DNA of 17,426 nucleotides from Pseudonocardia sp. (GTDB taxonomy: Bacteria > Actinomycetota > Actinomycetes > Mycobacteriales > Pseudonocardiaceae). Position 1 is the stretch's first letter. Every line of letters begins with the position of its first letter. Positions 1 to 6,714 of the stretch are shown here, in pieces. Both the position numbers and the translations under genes were made by a program. The notes under the pieces are model-generated. The model made no database searches. It was not told where the DNA came from and saw only the letters and a program-made list of their open reading frames with translations. Location of the stretch: NCBI GenBank assembly GCA_030147065.1, contig JASLAP010000385.1:1-17426 (forward strand). Reading direction: 5' to 3'.

Positions 1-1
1 C

Positions 2-271
2 GAGGGCCTGGGCGCCCCGGCCGCCCGGTTCGCGGTGGCCGCGGCCAAGGCGCGGGCGGGGGAGGCGGCCGGTGCGGTCGCCCGGATCGCCCACCAGGTG
101 CACGGCGCGATGGGCTTCACCCGCGAGCACGACCTGCGGCTGGTCACCACCCGGTTGTGGGCCTGGCGCGACGAGGACGGGTCCGAGGCGCAGTGGCAGG
201 CCGAGATCGGCACGCAGGTGCTGGCCGCCGGCCGCGACGGGCTGTGGCCGCTGGTCACCGGCCGGCCCTAG
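2..271 (+). CDS. Acyl-CoA dehydrogenase, C-terminal fragment
   Basis: The reading frame is open from the left edge, so only about the last 89 residues are present and the true start lies outside the window. The visible segment is the C-terminal helical domain of the acyl-CoA dehydrogenase family, with the typical QVHGAMGFTREHDL stretch near the middle. In this family that stretch contributes to FAD binding and the dimer interface, and it is followed here by RLWAWRDEDG. The enzyme would oxidise an acyl-CoA to the enoyl-CoA using FAD. Substrate chain length cannot be judged from this piece. The stop (TAG) is 13 bp before the next gene on the same strand, so the two may be co-transcribed, although no functional link is evident. 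Confidence 0.88.
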   Translation, partial: EGLGAPAARFAVAAAKARAGEAAGAVARIAHQVHGAMGFTREHDLRLVTTRLWAWRDEDGSEAQWQAEIGTQVLAAGRDGLWPLVTGRP

Positions 272-284
272 TCCCGGGGGCGCC

Positions 285-1910
285 ATGGATCCCCGACCCG
301 GCGACCCGGCCACCGTCGGCCGCTACCGCGTGCTGGCCCACCTCGGCGACAGCGAGCTGGGCCGGCTGCTGCTCGGCGCCGACGAGGCCGACCGGCGCGC
401 CGCGGTGCGCCTGGTGGACGCGCAGCTGGCCGCCGCACCCGGGTTCCGCGACCGGTTCCGCCAGGAGATCCGCTCCGCGGCCGGCGCGCCGCCGTGGTTC
501 GTCGCGGCCGTGCTGGACGCCGACCCGGACGCCGACCCGCCCTGGGTGGCCACCGCCCTGGTCGAGGGCCCGACCCTGCACGACTTCGTCACCGCCAACG
601 GCCCGCTCGGCGCGCAGGGCACCACCGCGCTGGCGGTGCGGACCGCCGACGGGCTGGTCGCGTTGCACAGCTCCGGGCTCGCCCACCGCGACCTCGTCCC
701 GGCCAACGTGGTGCTGGCCGAGGACGGCCCGCGGCTGATCAACTTCGGGGTGCGGCGGGCGGCCGACCCGGTCTGGCTGGCCCGCACCGGGCACGTCACC
801 GGCCCGCCCGGGTTCCTGGCCCCGGAACTGGCCACCAGCGGCAACGACCCCGGCCTGCCCGGCGACGTGTTCGCCTGGGGCGCCACGGTCGTCTTCGCCG
901 CCACCGGCCGGTCGCCGTTCGCCGCCGCCACCCCCGCCGACGTCCTGGAGCGGCTCCGCTCGGGCGAGCCCGACCCGGGTCCGCTGCCCGGTCCGCTGCG
1001 CGAGGCCGTGCTGGCCGCGCTGGCCCGGGACCCCGCGGTCCGCCCGACCGCCGCCCAGCTGCGCGACCTGCTGGCCGAGTCCGCCGACGCGGCCGCGGTG
1101 ACCGAGGCGATCCCGATGAACGCCCGGGACACCATGATCGGACCGCCGGTGCTGCCCCCGCCGGACGCCCCGCACGCCACCCAGGCCTTCGCCCCGCCGG
1201 CCGGTCCGCCGCCGCACGGCCCCGGCTTCGGACCCGCGCCGGTCGGCCCGGGCCCCTACGGGGGACCGCAGCTGTACGGCTCCGGCCAGCCCGAGGTGCC
1301 GCCGGCCGGTCCGGCGGCTTCGGGTGGATGGTTGCGGCGCTGGTGGCCCGTCCTGCTCGCGGCGGTCGCCGGGGCTGCGGTGGCGGTCGTCGCGCTGGTC
1401 GCCCTCGGGGGTGGCTTCGGTGGCGGCACCGAGCCGGGCGGCCCGCCCCCGACCGCGGCCGGCGGCCCCACCGGCCCCCCGCCGGCGAGCACCGGGTCGG
1501 TGCCGGCCGACCCGCCACCGGGCATCACCACGATCATCGACTCCGCCACCGACGACCGGTTCGGCACCGACCCGGTCCGGTTCGCCACCCCGAGCGGCAA
1601 CATCGCCTGCGCGCTGTCCGGCGACGAGACCCGCTGCGACGTGCTGGAGAACAGCTGGGATCTGCCCCCCGCGCCGGCCGACTGCGACCAGGTCTTCGGC
1701 TCGGGCACCTGGCTCATCGGCGACCGGGCGGGCGAGCTGTCCTGCGTGGGGGACACGGTCGCCGAGCCCGGGTTGCCGGTGCTGGAGTACGGCACCGCGC
1801 TGCGCCACGACGGCGTGCTGTGCGCCAGCCGGGAGACCGGCCTGCGCTGCGAGGACGAGCGCACCGGGCACGGGTTCGAGGTGGCCCGGGCCGCCTACGA
1901 GCTGTTCTGA
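285..1910 (+). CDS. Membrane-anchored Ser/Thr kinase-like protein (probable pseudokinase) with Cys-rich extracytoplasmic domain
   Basis: 541 residues. The ATG at 285 avoids overlap with the preceding gene and has a G-rich stretch upstream. Residues about 10-270 have the bacterial Hanks-type kinase fold order: GRYRVLAHLG start, a helix-C-like FRQEI (58-62), a catalytic-loop-like HRDLVPANV (134-142) and an APE motif (179-181). Three catalytic positions are changed: the VAIK lysine is Arg42, the HRDLK lysine is Val138, and the DFG aspartate is Asn153. The glycine loop is also degraded. Catalysis is therefore doubtful. A Pro/Gly-rich linker follows (about 285-345), then one transmembrane helix (about 353-376), then an extracytoplasmic domain (about 410-541) with six cysteines. 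That domain contains FATPSGNIACAL and ends in GHGFEVARAAYELF, resembling the DUF6636-type domain of actinobacterial secreted proteins (recalled, not searched). Role inferred: a sensor or scaffold rather than an active kinase. Confidence 0.88.
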   Translation: MDPRPGDPATVGRYRVLAHLGDSELGRLLLGADEADRRAAVRLVDAQLAAAPGFRDRFRQEIRSAAGAPPWFVAAVLDADPDADPPWVATALVEGPTLHDFVTANGPLGAQGTTALAVRTADGLVALHSSGLAHRDLVPANVVLAEDGPRLINFGVRRAADPVWLARTGHVTGPPGFLAPELATSGNDPGLPGDVFAWGATVVFAATGRSPFAAATPADVLERLRSGEPDPGPLPGPLREAVLAALARDPAVRPTAAQLRDLLAESADAAAVTEAIPMNARDTMIGPPVLPPPDAPHATQAFAPPAGPPPHGPGFGPAPVGPGPYGGPQLYGSGQPEVPPAGPAASGGWLRRWWPVLLAAVAGAAVAVVALVALGGGFGGGTEPGGPPPTAAGGPTGPPPASTGSVPADPPPGITTIIDSATDDRFGTDPVRFATPSGNIACALSGDETRCDVLENSWDLPPAPADCDQVFGSGTWLIGDRAGELSCVGDTVAEPGLPVLEYGTALRHDGVLCASRETGLRCEDERTGHGFEVARAAYELF

Positions 1911-1933
1911 CCGGGCGCGCCGGTGCGGCCCGG
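1911..1933. terminator. Weak GC hairpin between convergent genes
   Basis: CCGGGC (1911-1916) can pair with GCCCGG (1928-1933) across an 11-nt loop in the 30-bp gap between two convergent genes. There is no U-tract, and random GC-rich DNA often yields such stems, so this is only a possible bidirectional terminator. Confidence 0.25.
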
Positions 1934-1940
1934 CCGGTGC

Positions 1941-2414
1941 TCAGCCGCGCTGCTGGCGGGCGGCGGCCAGCTTGCGGAAGTCCCAGCTGGTGATCTTCTC
2001 CGGGACCACCCGCAGCCAGGCGTGCCGGCCGTCGTGGACCATGGTGCCGCCGGAGTAGCGGTCGGCGAAGGCCTGCTCGGGACCCTCCAGCTCGGGCACC
2101 GGCTGCCCGGTGCGCGGCACCTCGCCGACCACTTCGACCTTGCCGCGCAGCTCCACCCCGCGCAGCTCGGCGTAGTCCTCGCCGGCGTCGACCACGACCG
2201 CGATCCGCGGGTCGGCCTGCAGGTCGGCCCAGCGCTGGCTGCGCGAGAGCGAGGTCAGCCAGATCGCCCCGCCGTGCCAGACGAACCAGAGCGGGGTGGC
2301 GTGCGGCCCGCTCGCCCCGACCGTGGCCACCCGGCAGGTGCGCTGCTCGGCGAGGAAGGCGTCGACCTCGTCGGGGCTCATCGCGATGGCGCGGGCGCGG
2401 CGCTGCTCCTTCAT
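1941..2414 (-). CDS. Pyridoxamine 5'-phosphate oxidase-like split-barrel (flavin/F420) protein
   Basis: 157 residues, the usual size for the small split-barrel flavin-reductase-like family. Recognisable stretches are RVATVGASGPHATPLWFVWHGGAIWL (about 27-52), the strand region RIAVVVDAG, and the C-terminal MVHDGRHAWLRVVPEKITSWDFRKL. Members use FMN or F420H2 to reduce diverse substrates, and cofactor choice cannot be decided here. The first ATG (2412-2414) has no Shine-Dalgarno sequence but sits exactly 6 nt after TAGCGT on the same strand, suggesting leaderless translation. A second ATG 11 codons in is an alternative. It lies 9 bp downstream of the flavin monooxygenase and so may also be read from that operon under TetR control. 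The last residues are rich in Arg and Gln. Confidence 0.85.
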   Translation of the reverse strand: MKEQRRARAIAMSPDEVDAFLAEQRTCRVATVGASGPHATPLWFVWHGGAIWLTSLSRSQRWADLQADPRIAVVVDAGEDYAELRGVELRGKVEVVGEVPRTGQPVPELEGPEQAFADRYSGGTMVHDGRHAWLRVVPEKITSWDFRKLAAARQQRG

Positions 2415-2420
2415 GCCGCG

Positions 2421-2426
2421 ACGCTA
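2421..2426 (-). promoter_or_regulatory. Candidate -10 box TAGCGT for leaderless start
   Basis: TAGCGT (minus strand) lies 6 nt upstream of the ATG at 2414, placing the predicted +1 on the A of the start codon. It overlaps the TAG stop of the monooxygenase. No convincing -35 is visible. The same hexamer and spacing recur elsewhere in the window. Confidence 0.45.
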
Positions 2427-3575
2427 ACCCACCCCGGCCCCCACGTCCGCGCGCGCCGGGGCCGGGTCGAACCGCAGTTGCGCGGCCAGGGCCCGGGTGG
2501 CCAGCGCCCGGGGGACCGCGCGCAAGGCGGCGTCGCGCACCCGGGCGGCCGGACCGCGGAGGGTGAGCATCCGGTGGGCCCGGCGGGCCGCCCGCTGCAT
2601 CGCCGCGACCCGAGGTGCCCGCAGCGCGTCGTAGCGGGCCAGCGCGGCGCCGGCGCCGTCGGCGTCCACGCCGGTGAGCACCGCGCCGAGCACGGCGGCG
2701 TCCTCGAAGGCCTGGCAGGCGCCCTGTCCGAGGTCCGGGGTCATCGCGTGCGCGGCGTCGCCGAGCAGCACGACGGTGCCCGCGACCAGCGTGGGCAGCG
2801 GGCGCACCAGCTGGACGGTCTCCGTCGCGTGGACGGCGTCGGCCGGGGTGGCGTCGAGCAGCGCGGTGACGCTCGGGTGCCAGTCCGCCCGGCCCGCGCG
2901 CAGCCGGCGCATCCGCTCGGTCGGGTCGGCCGGCGACGGGCCGGACCAGGTGGCGTACCAGTAGACCCCGCCGTCGGCCATCGGCATGCAGCCGAACCGC
3001 TCGCCGGTCCGGTGGTCGAGCAGTTCCCCCGGCGCGAGCTCCACCCCGTCCGGGACGGCGGGGGCGATGGCCCGGGCCGCGGTCTCCCCGGACCCGGCCG
3101 GGCCGGGGTGGTCCGGGAACAGCTCGGCCCGCAACCGGCTGCCCGCCCCGTCCGCGACCACCACGACGTCGGCGCCCGCGCGCACCTCGGCCAGCGAGCC
3201 GACCGGCGAGCCGGTCCGCATCGCGCCGGCGGGCAGGGCGTCGGCCAGCAGCGCGTGCAGCCACCGCCGCGGGACCACCGCGACCGGGGCGCCCGCGCGC
3301 CGGACCACCGCGGCCTGGTCGGCGGCGAGCAGCGCACGACCGTGCCGGTCCCGGAACCCGCCGCCGGTGCCGATCGGCGCCGCCTGCGCCCGGACCTGCT
3401 CGCCGAGCCCCAGGGTGTCCAGGGCGAGCACCCCGTTGGGCATGATCCCGATGCCGGCCCCGTTCTCCCGCAGCTGCGCCGCCCGCTCCAGCACGACCAC
3501 CTCGTGCCCGGCGCGGTGCGCCGCCACCGCCGCGGCCAACCCGCCCAGACCCGCTCCGACCACCACGACCCGCAT
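2424..3575 (-). CDS. FAD-dependent monooxygenase (class A flavoprotein hydroxylase)
   Basis: 383 residues. It begins with the FAD-binding Rossmann motif GAGLGG (7-12) followed by the ribose-binding acidic residue in VVLERA (Glu30). It has the NAD(P)H/FAD DG motif (ADGAGSRLR, DG at 142-143) and the second FAD motif GDAAHAMTPDLGQG (272 onward). This is the order seen in single-component aromatic hydroxylases and TetX/HpxO-like enzymes, which insert one oxygen atom using NAD(P)H and O2. The protein is at the short end of the family. The ATG has a strong minus-strand Shine-Dalgarno (GGAGGAGG, 3581-3588) 5 nt upstream. It is divergent from a TetR regulator with paired palindromes between them, so substrate-induced expression is likely. 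Substrate unknown; degradation or inactivation of an aromatic or antibiotic-like compound is inference. Confidence 0.9.
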   Translation of the reverse strand: MRVVVVGAGLGGLAAAVAAHRAGHEVVVLERAAQLRENGAGIGIMPNGVLALDTLGLGEQVRAQAAPIGTGGGFRDRHGRALLAADQAAVVRRAGAPVAVVPRRWLHALLADALPAGAMRTGSPVGSLAEVRAGADVVVVADGAGSRLRAELFPDHPGPAGSGETAARAIAPAVPDGVELAPGELLDHRTGERFGCMPMADGGVYWYATWSGPSPADPTERMRRLRAGRADWHPSVTALLDATPADAVHATETVQLVRPLPTLVAGTVVLLGDAAHAMTPDLGQGACQAFEDAAVLGAVLTGVDADGAGAALARYDALRAPRVAAMQRAARRAHRMLTLRGPAARVRDAALRAVPRALATRALAAQLRFDPAPARADVGAGVG

Positions 3576-3586
3576 GACGCCTCCTC

Positions 3587-3602
3587 CTCTACAGTTGTAG
3601 AG
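3587..3602. promoter_or_regulatory. Palindromic operator 1 (TetR candidate)
   Basis: CTCTACAGTTGTAGAG is a perfect 7+2+7 inverted repeat. It touches the Shine-Dalgarno of the monooxygenase and lies in the divergent gap with the TetR gene. TetR-family regulators usually bind such short palindromes next to their own gene. It is one of two copies, 32 bp centre to centre. Confidence 0.75.
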
Positions 3603-3618
3603 AAGCTACCGCAGGCCG

Positions 3619-3634
3619 CTCTACAGGAGTAGAG
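3619..3634. promoter_or_regulatory. Palindromic operator 2 (TetR candidate)
   Basis: CTCTACAGGAGTAGAG matches operator 1 at 14 of 16 positions and keeps the CTCTAC/GTAGAG arms. It covers the AGGAG ribosome-binding sequence (3625-3629) of the TetR gene, which suggests autoregulation. Confidence 0.7.
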
Positions 3635-3636
3635 GA

Positions 3637-4224
3637 TTGACCGACCGACGTACCGAGATCCTCGACGGCGCCCTCGCGGTGCTGGCCGAGCAGGGCATGC
3701 GCGGGCTCACCCACCGCGCCGTCGACGCCGCCGCCGGCCTGCCGGTCGGCAGCACGTCCTACTACTTCCGCAGCCGGTCGGCGCTGGTCGGCGGGTGCGT
3801 GGCCCGGCTGCTGGAGCTCGACCTGGCCGTCGAGGTGCCGCTGGTGCGCGCGGCGCCGCTCGACCTCGACGGCCTGGCCGAGGCCCTGACCGGGGTGGGG
3901 GTGGCGATGGTCACCGCGCAGCGGCACCGCACGATGGCCCGCTACGAGCTGAGCCTGGCCGCGGTCCGCGATCCGGACCTGCGGGCCGAACTCGTCCGCG
4001 GCGGCGACACCATCCGCGCCCTGGCGTCCGGCGCGCTGCGGGCGCTCGGCGCCCACGACCCGGACGCCGCGGCCGCCGAGCTGGCCGCGACCCTGGACGG
4101 CCTGGTGCTCACCGCGCTGGTGCGGGGCCCCCACGACCCCCCGGCCCTGGCCGCCTGGCTGCGGCCCGCCCTGGCCCGCGCACTGGGGGCGCAACCGGGG
4201 ATCGCCGCCGCCGTCCCGCCGTGA
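3637..4224 (+). CDS. TetR-family transcriptional regulator
   Basis: 195 residues, normal for TetR regulators. The N-terminal helix-turn-helix domain spans about residues 5-52: RRTEILDGALAVLAEQG, then RGLTHRAVDAAAGLPVGSTSYYF, with the conserved YYFRSRSAL end. The C-terminal helical domain would bind a ligand and dimerise; it is variable and gives no ligand hint. The start is TTG at 3637, chosen because AGGAG (3625-3629) lies 7 nt upstream and the protein begins exactly at the HTH domain. It is divergent from the flavin monooxygenase. The gap holds two palindromes, and the second covers its own ribosome-binding site. Likely a repressor of itself and of the monooxygenase/split-barrel pair, released by the monooxygenase substrate (inference). 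Confidence 0.92.
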   Translation: MTDRRTEILDGALAVLAEQGMRGLTHRAVDAAAGLPVGSTSYYFRSRSALVGGCVARLLELDLAVEVPLVRAAPLDLDGLAEALTGVGVAMVTAQRHRTMARYELSLAAVRDPDLRAELVRGGDTIRALASGALRALGAHDPDAAAAELAATLDGLVLTALVRGPHDPPALAAWLRPALARALGAQPGIAAAVPP

Positions 4225-4236
4225 CCGGCCCGGTCA
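4222..4236. terminator. Short palindrome containing both convergent stop codons
   Basis: TGACCG-GCC-CGGTCA is a 6-bp perfect stem. Its left end is the TGA of the TetR gene and its right end is the complement of the SRPBCC gene's TGA. The stem is short and has no U-tract, so its role as a bidirectional terminator is doubtful. Confidence 0.25.
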
Positions 4237-4671
4237 GTACAGCTTCTCCAGCCGGCTGATCCACTCCTCCCAGCCGCCCCGCAGCTGGTCGTAGTAGGAG
4301 GGCTCGACGGCCGGTCCGGTCCAGCTGTTGGTGATCGTCACCTCGGTGCGGCCCGGCTCGACCTCGCGGAAGGTCACGGTGACCACCTCGTCGCTGATCC
4401 GGCCGGTCGGGGTCTGCAGGTCGCTGGTGAAGGTGAAGGCGACCCGCTCCGGCGGGTCGAGCGCCAGGTACTCGCCGGTGAAGCCGTAGACCTCGCCGTC
4501 GGGCTCGTGGTTCTCGATCCGGTAGCGCCCGCCCACCCGCACGTCGGCGTGGACCACGGTGGCGAACCAGCGGCCCATCTGCTCGGGCTCGGTCCACGCC
4601 GCGTACAGCGTCGCCGGGGTGGCGGCGATGGTCCGGGCCACGGTGACGGAGTGCGGGACGGTGCCGGTCAT
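4234..4671 (-). CDS. SRPBCC / AHSA1-like ligand-binding protein
   Basis: 145 residues. It has the typical START-like (Bet v 1) layout of the AHSA1 subfamily: VARTIAATPATLYAAWTEPEQMGRWF at the N-terminus (helix after the first strand), RVGGRYRIENHEPDGEVYGFTGEYLALDPPERVAFTF in the barrel, and a C-terminal helix (YYDQLRGGWEEWISRLEKLY). Such proteins bind hydrophobic ligands in a barrel cavity, and their enzymatic roles are mostly unknown. The ATG at 4671 is preceded by AGGAGG and overlaps the stop of the upstream ArsR gene as ATGA, so translation is coupled. A longer upstream extension in this frame would lie inside the ArsR gene and was rejected. ArsR-SRPBCC pairs are common in Actinobacteria, and the regulator is expected to control both genes. 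Confidence 0.9.
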   Translation of the reverse strand: MTGTVPHSVTVARTIAATPATLYAAWTEPEQMGRWFATVVHADVRVGGRYRIENHEPDGEVYGFTGEYLALDPPERVAFTFTSDLQTPTGRISDEVVTVTFREVEPGRTEVTITNSWTGPAVEPSYYDQLRGGWEEWISRLEKLY

Positions 4672-5009
4672 GGGGACTCCTCCTGGTCTGGGGTGACGAA
4701 GCGCTCGAGGGCGTCGAGGCGCCGGGTCCAGTACTGCTCGTAGAAGCGCAGGTGAGCGGTCGCCGCGGCCAGCGGTTCCGGCTCCAGCCGGCACACGTGC
4801 CGGCGCCCGCGCACCGTGCGGTGCACCAGCCCGGCCCGCTCCAGCACCTGGACGTGCTTGGACGCGGCGGCCAGCGAGATCGGGTGCGGCGCGGCCAGCT
4901 CGCCGACGGTCCGCTCCCGCTCGGCCAGCGCGCGCAGCATGGTGCGCCGGGTCGGGTCGGCCATGGCGTGGAACACGGCGTCGAGTTGCTCAACCACACG
5001 GTTGAACAT
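4668..5009 (-). CDS. ArsR/SmtB-family transcriptional regulator
   Basis: 113 residues from the ATG at 5009. The winged-helix core is clear: LDAVFHAMADPTRRTMLRALAERERTVGELAAPHPISLAAASKHVQVLERAGLVHRTVRGRRHVCRL. No metal-binding cysteine cluster (CVC) is visible, so it is not a classical arsenite or zinc sensor. The ATG was chosen over an in-frame TTG eight codons upstream because GGAG lies 7 nt before it. The first codons (FNRVVE) coincide with a palindromic DNA element, so the true start could be slightly downstream. Its stop overlaps the SRPBCC start by 4 bp. Two TCAACC/GGTTGA palindromes at its 5' end point to autorepression. Confidence 0.92.
   Translation of the reverse strand: MFNRVVEQLDAVFHAMADPTRRTMLRALAERERTVGELAAPHPISLAAASKHVQVLERAGLVHRTVRGRRHVCRLEPEPLAAATAHLRFYEQYWTRRLDALERFVTPDQEESP
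4990..5005. promoter_or_regulatory. Palindromic ArsR operator inside the 5' codons
   Basis: TCAACCacacGGTTGA is a perfect 6+4+6 inverted repeat. It starts just after the ArsR ATG and encodes part of residues 2-7. Its near-copy 40 bp away supports a functional operator rather than chance. Confidence 0.65.
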
Positions 5010-5029
5010 AGCCGGGCTCCGCCCGATCC

Positions 5030-5045
5030 TCAACCACGCAGTTGA
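5030..5045. promoter_or_regulatory. Second ArsR operator copy upstream of the start
   Basis: TCAACCacgcAGTTGA has one mismatch from a perfect palindrome. It shares both arms with the copy at 4990-5005 and sits in the 52-bp gap between the DNA polymerase stop and the ArsR ATG. Confidence 0.6.
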
Positions 5046-5061
5046 ATGATCAGGTGGTGGG

Positions 5062-6693
5062 TCAGCGGTCGGCGTAGCAGTCGACGACGCGGACCTGCAT
5101 CGGGAAGTGGACGGGGGTGTCGCCGAAGAGCCGGCGGGTGGCGGTCACCGCGGCGGCGCGGACCGCGTCCGCCGCGTCCTCGGCGGCGTCGGCGGGGGCG
5201 TGCAGGAGCACCTCGTCGTGCTGGAAGAACACCGGCCGGGCCGGGCTGTCGCTGGCCCGCAGGGCCCGGCGCAGCTCGGCGAGCAGCACGTTCGCCCATT
5301 CCGCCGCGGTGGCCTGGACGACGAAGTTGCGGGTGAACCGGCCGCGGGAGCGCGCCGCGGCGGGCTGCTCGTCGCCGGGGCGGGCCGGTGGGCAGGTGCG
5401 GCCCAGGTGCGAGCGGACCAGCCGGCCCTGCTCGCCGGCCCGGGCGGCGCCGTCGACGTAGGCCATGGCCGCCGGGAAGCGCCGGCGCAGCACGCCCACC
5501 AGCTGCCCCGCCGACCCGGCGCTGGCCCCGTACATCGCCGAGAGCAGGGCGAGCTTGGCCTTGTCCCGGTCGCCGGCGAACTCGGCGGCGGCCAGCGCGG
5601 TGTAGAGGTCGTCGGTGTCGGGGGCCAGCGCGTGGTCGCCGGACAGCGCGGCCAGCACGCGCGGTTCCAGCTGCGCGGCGTCGGCGACGACCAGCCGCCG
5701 GCCGGGGTCGGCGCGCACCGCGCCGCGCAGTGCCCGCGGGATCTGCAGCGCCCCGCCGCCGCGGCTGGCCCAGCGCCCCGACACCACCCCGCCCACCACG
5801 TACTCCGGGCGGAACCGGCCGTCGTGCACCCAGGTGCGCAGCCACGCCCAGCCGTGGGCGGCGTGCAGCCGGGCCAGCTCCTTGTAGGCCAGCAGCGGTT
5901 CGACGGCGGGGTGGTCGACCCGGCGCAGCTCCCAGCTGCGGGTGCTGGTCAGCTCGTGCCCGGCCCGGGCGAAGGCGCGCAGCACCTCGGCGGGGGAGTC
6001 GGGGTTGACCGGGCGCCCGCCGAACGCCGCGCACACCGCCTCGGCCAGCGCGGCCACCCTCGGCGGCCGACCGCCCAGGGCCGGGCGCGGGCCGAGCAGC
6101 TCGGTGAGCAGCGCGTCGTGCACGTCGGCCCGCCAGGGCAGGCCCTCGGCCGTCATCTCCTCGGCCACCAGCGACGCGGCCGACTCGGCCGCCGCGAGCA
6201 GCCGCATCCCGGGGCCGGCCGCGGCCAGCGCGCGCTGCTGGGCGGCGTGCACGGCGACCAGGTCGGCGAGCTCGTCGGCGGAGGCGTCGGCGTCGAACAG
6301 GGTGGGGCGGTCGTCGGCGACCGGGTCGGGCTCGGGCTCGCGGCCGTGCAGCCGGGCGAGCGCGGCGGCCAGCCCGTGCGGCCGGCCGAACCGGCCGGCC
6401 GCGCCGACCAGCAGCCCCTCGACCAGCTCGACGTCGTGCGCCCGGCCGACCGTCACCCCGGCCCGGAGCAGGGTGCGGTAGGTGCGGGGCCGGGCGAACA
6501 CCCACCGCGGGGCGTGGGCGCGGTCCATCGCGGCGACGGCGTCCAGGCCGGCCAGCACCTCGGGCGGCCCGATCGGGACGCCGTCCTCGGTCAGCCGCCG
6601 GACCCGGGCCGGGCCGTCGGGCGGACCGGGGTCGAGCGCGATCCGCGCCGGCGGGCCGCCGTGCTCGGGGCTGCCGTGCTCAGGGCCGCCCAC
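5062..6693 (-). CDS. DNA polymerase I-family protein with degenerate 3'-5' exonuclease domain
   Basis: About 543 residues, lacking the 5' nuclease domain of full PolA (numbering below from a GTG at 6699). The polymerase motifs are present: palm/thumb SGRW (307-310), motif A DAAQLEPR (340-347), motif B R378-x3-K382-x7-YG (390-391), NFVVQATAAEW (458-468) and motif C HDE (494-496). Template-directed synthesis is therefore plausible. In motif B the aromatic residue that is Phe762 in E. coli Pol I is Leu386. The N-terminal about 170 residues correspond to the exonuclease domain, but no DxE ExoI motif is visible, so proofreading is probably lost. GTG at 6693 is preferred because GGAGG lies about 6 nt upstream; GTG at 6699 is almost on top of it. 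It lies 21 bp after the FAD oxidoreductase gene, probably in one operon. Likely an accessory repair polymerase (inference). Confidence 0.85.
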   Translation of the reverse strand: MGGPEHGSPEHGGPPARIALDPGPPDGPARVRRLTEDGVPIGPPEVLAGLDAVAAMDRAHAPRWVFARPRTYRTLLRAGVTVGRAHDVELVEGLLVGAAGRFGRPHGLAAALARLHGREPEPDPVADDRPTLFDADASADELADLVAVHAAQQRALAAAGPGMRLLAAAESAASLVAEEMTAEGLPWRADVHDALLTELLGPRPALGGRPPRVAALAEAVCAAFGGRPVNPDSPAEVLRAFARAGHELTSTRSWELRRVDHPAVEPLLAYKELARLHAAHGWAWLRTWVHDGRFRPEYVVGGVVSGRWASRGGGALQIPRALRGAVRADPGRRLVVADAAQLEPRVLAALSGDHALAPDTDDLYTALAAAEFAGDRDKAKLALLSAMYGASAGSAGQLVGVLRRRFPAAMAYVDGAARAGEQGRLVRSHLGRTCPPARPGDEQPAAARSRGRFTRNFVVQATAAEWANVLLAELRRALRASDSPARPVFFQHDEVLLHAPADAAEDAADAVRAAAVTATRRLFGDTPVHFPMQVRVVDCYADR

Positions 6694-6714
6694 CGGCACC
6701 CCTCCCGGTGGCGA

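Noticed and set aside
72..284. Upstream extension of the kinase-like gene
   Set aside because: It would overlap the acyl-CoA dehydrogenase coding sequence, and its residues are low-complexity. The ATG at 285 precedes the conserved GRYRVL strand.
3590..3599. TACANNTGTA core resembling a CopY/BlaI cop box inside TetR operator 1
   Set aside because: The site lies between the TetR and monooxygenase genes and has a second copy there without that exact core. The BlaI operator in this window has a different spacer (5 nt), so TetR is the simpler owner.
4672..4794. N-terminal extension of the SRPBCC protein
   Set aside because: It lies entirely within the ArsR coding region. The ATG at 4671 has AGGAGG upstream and a coupled ATGA overlap.
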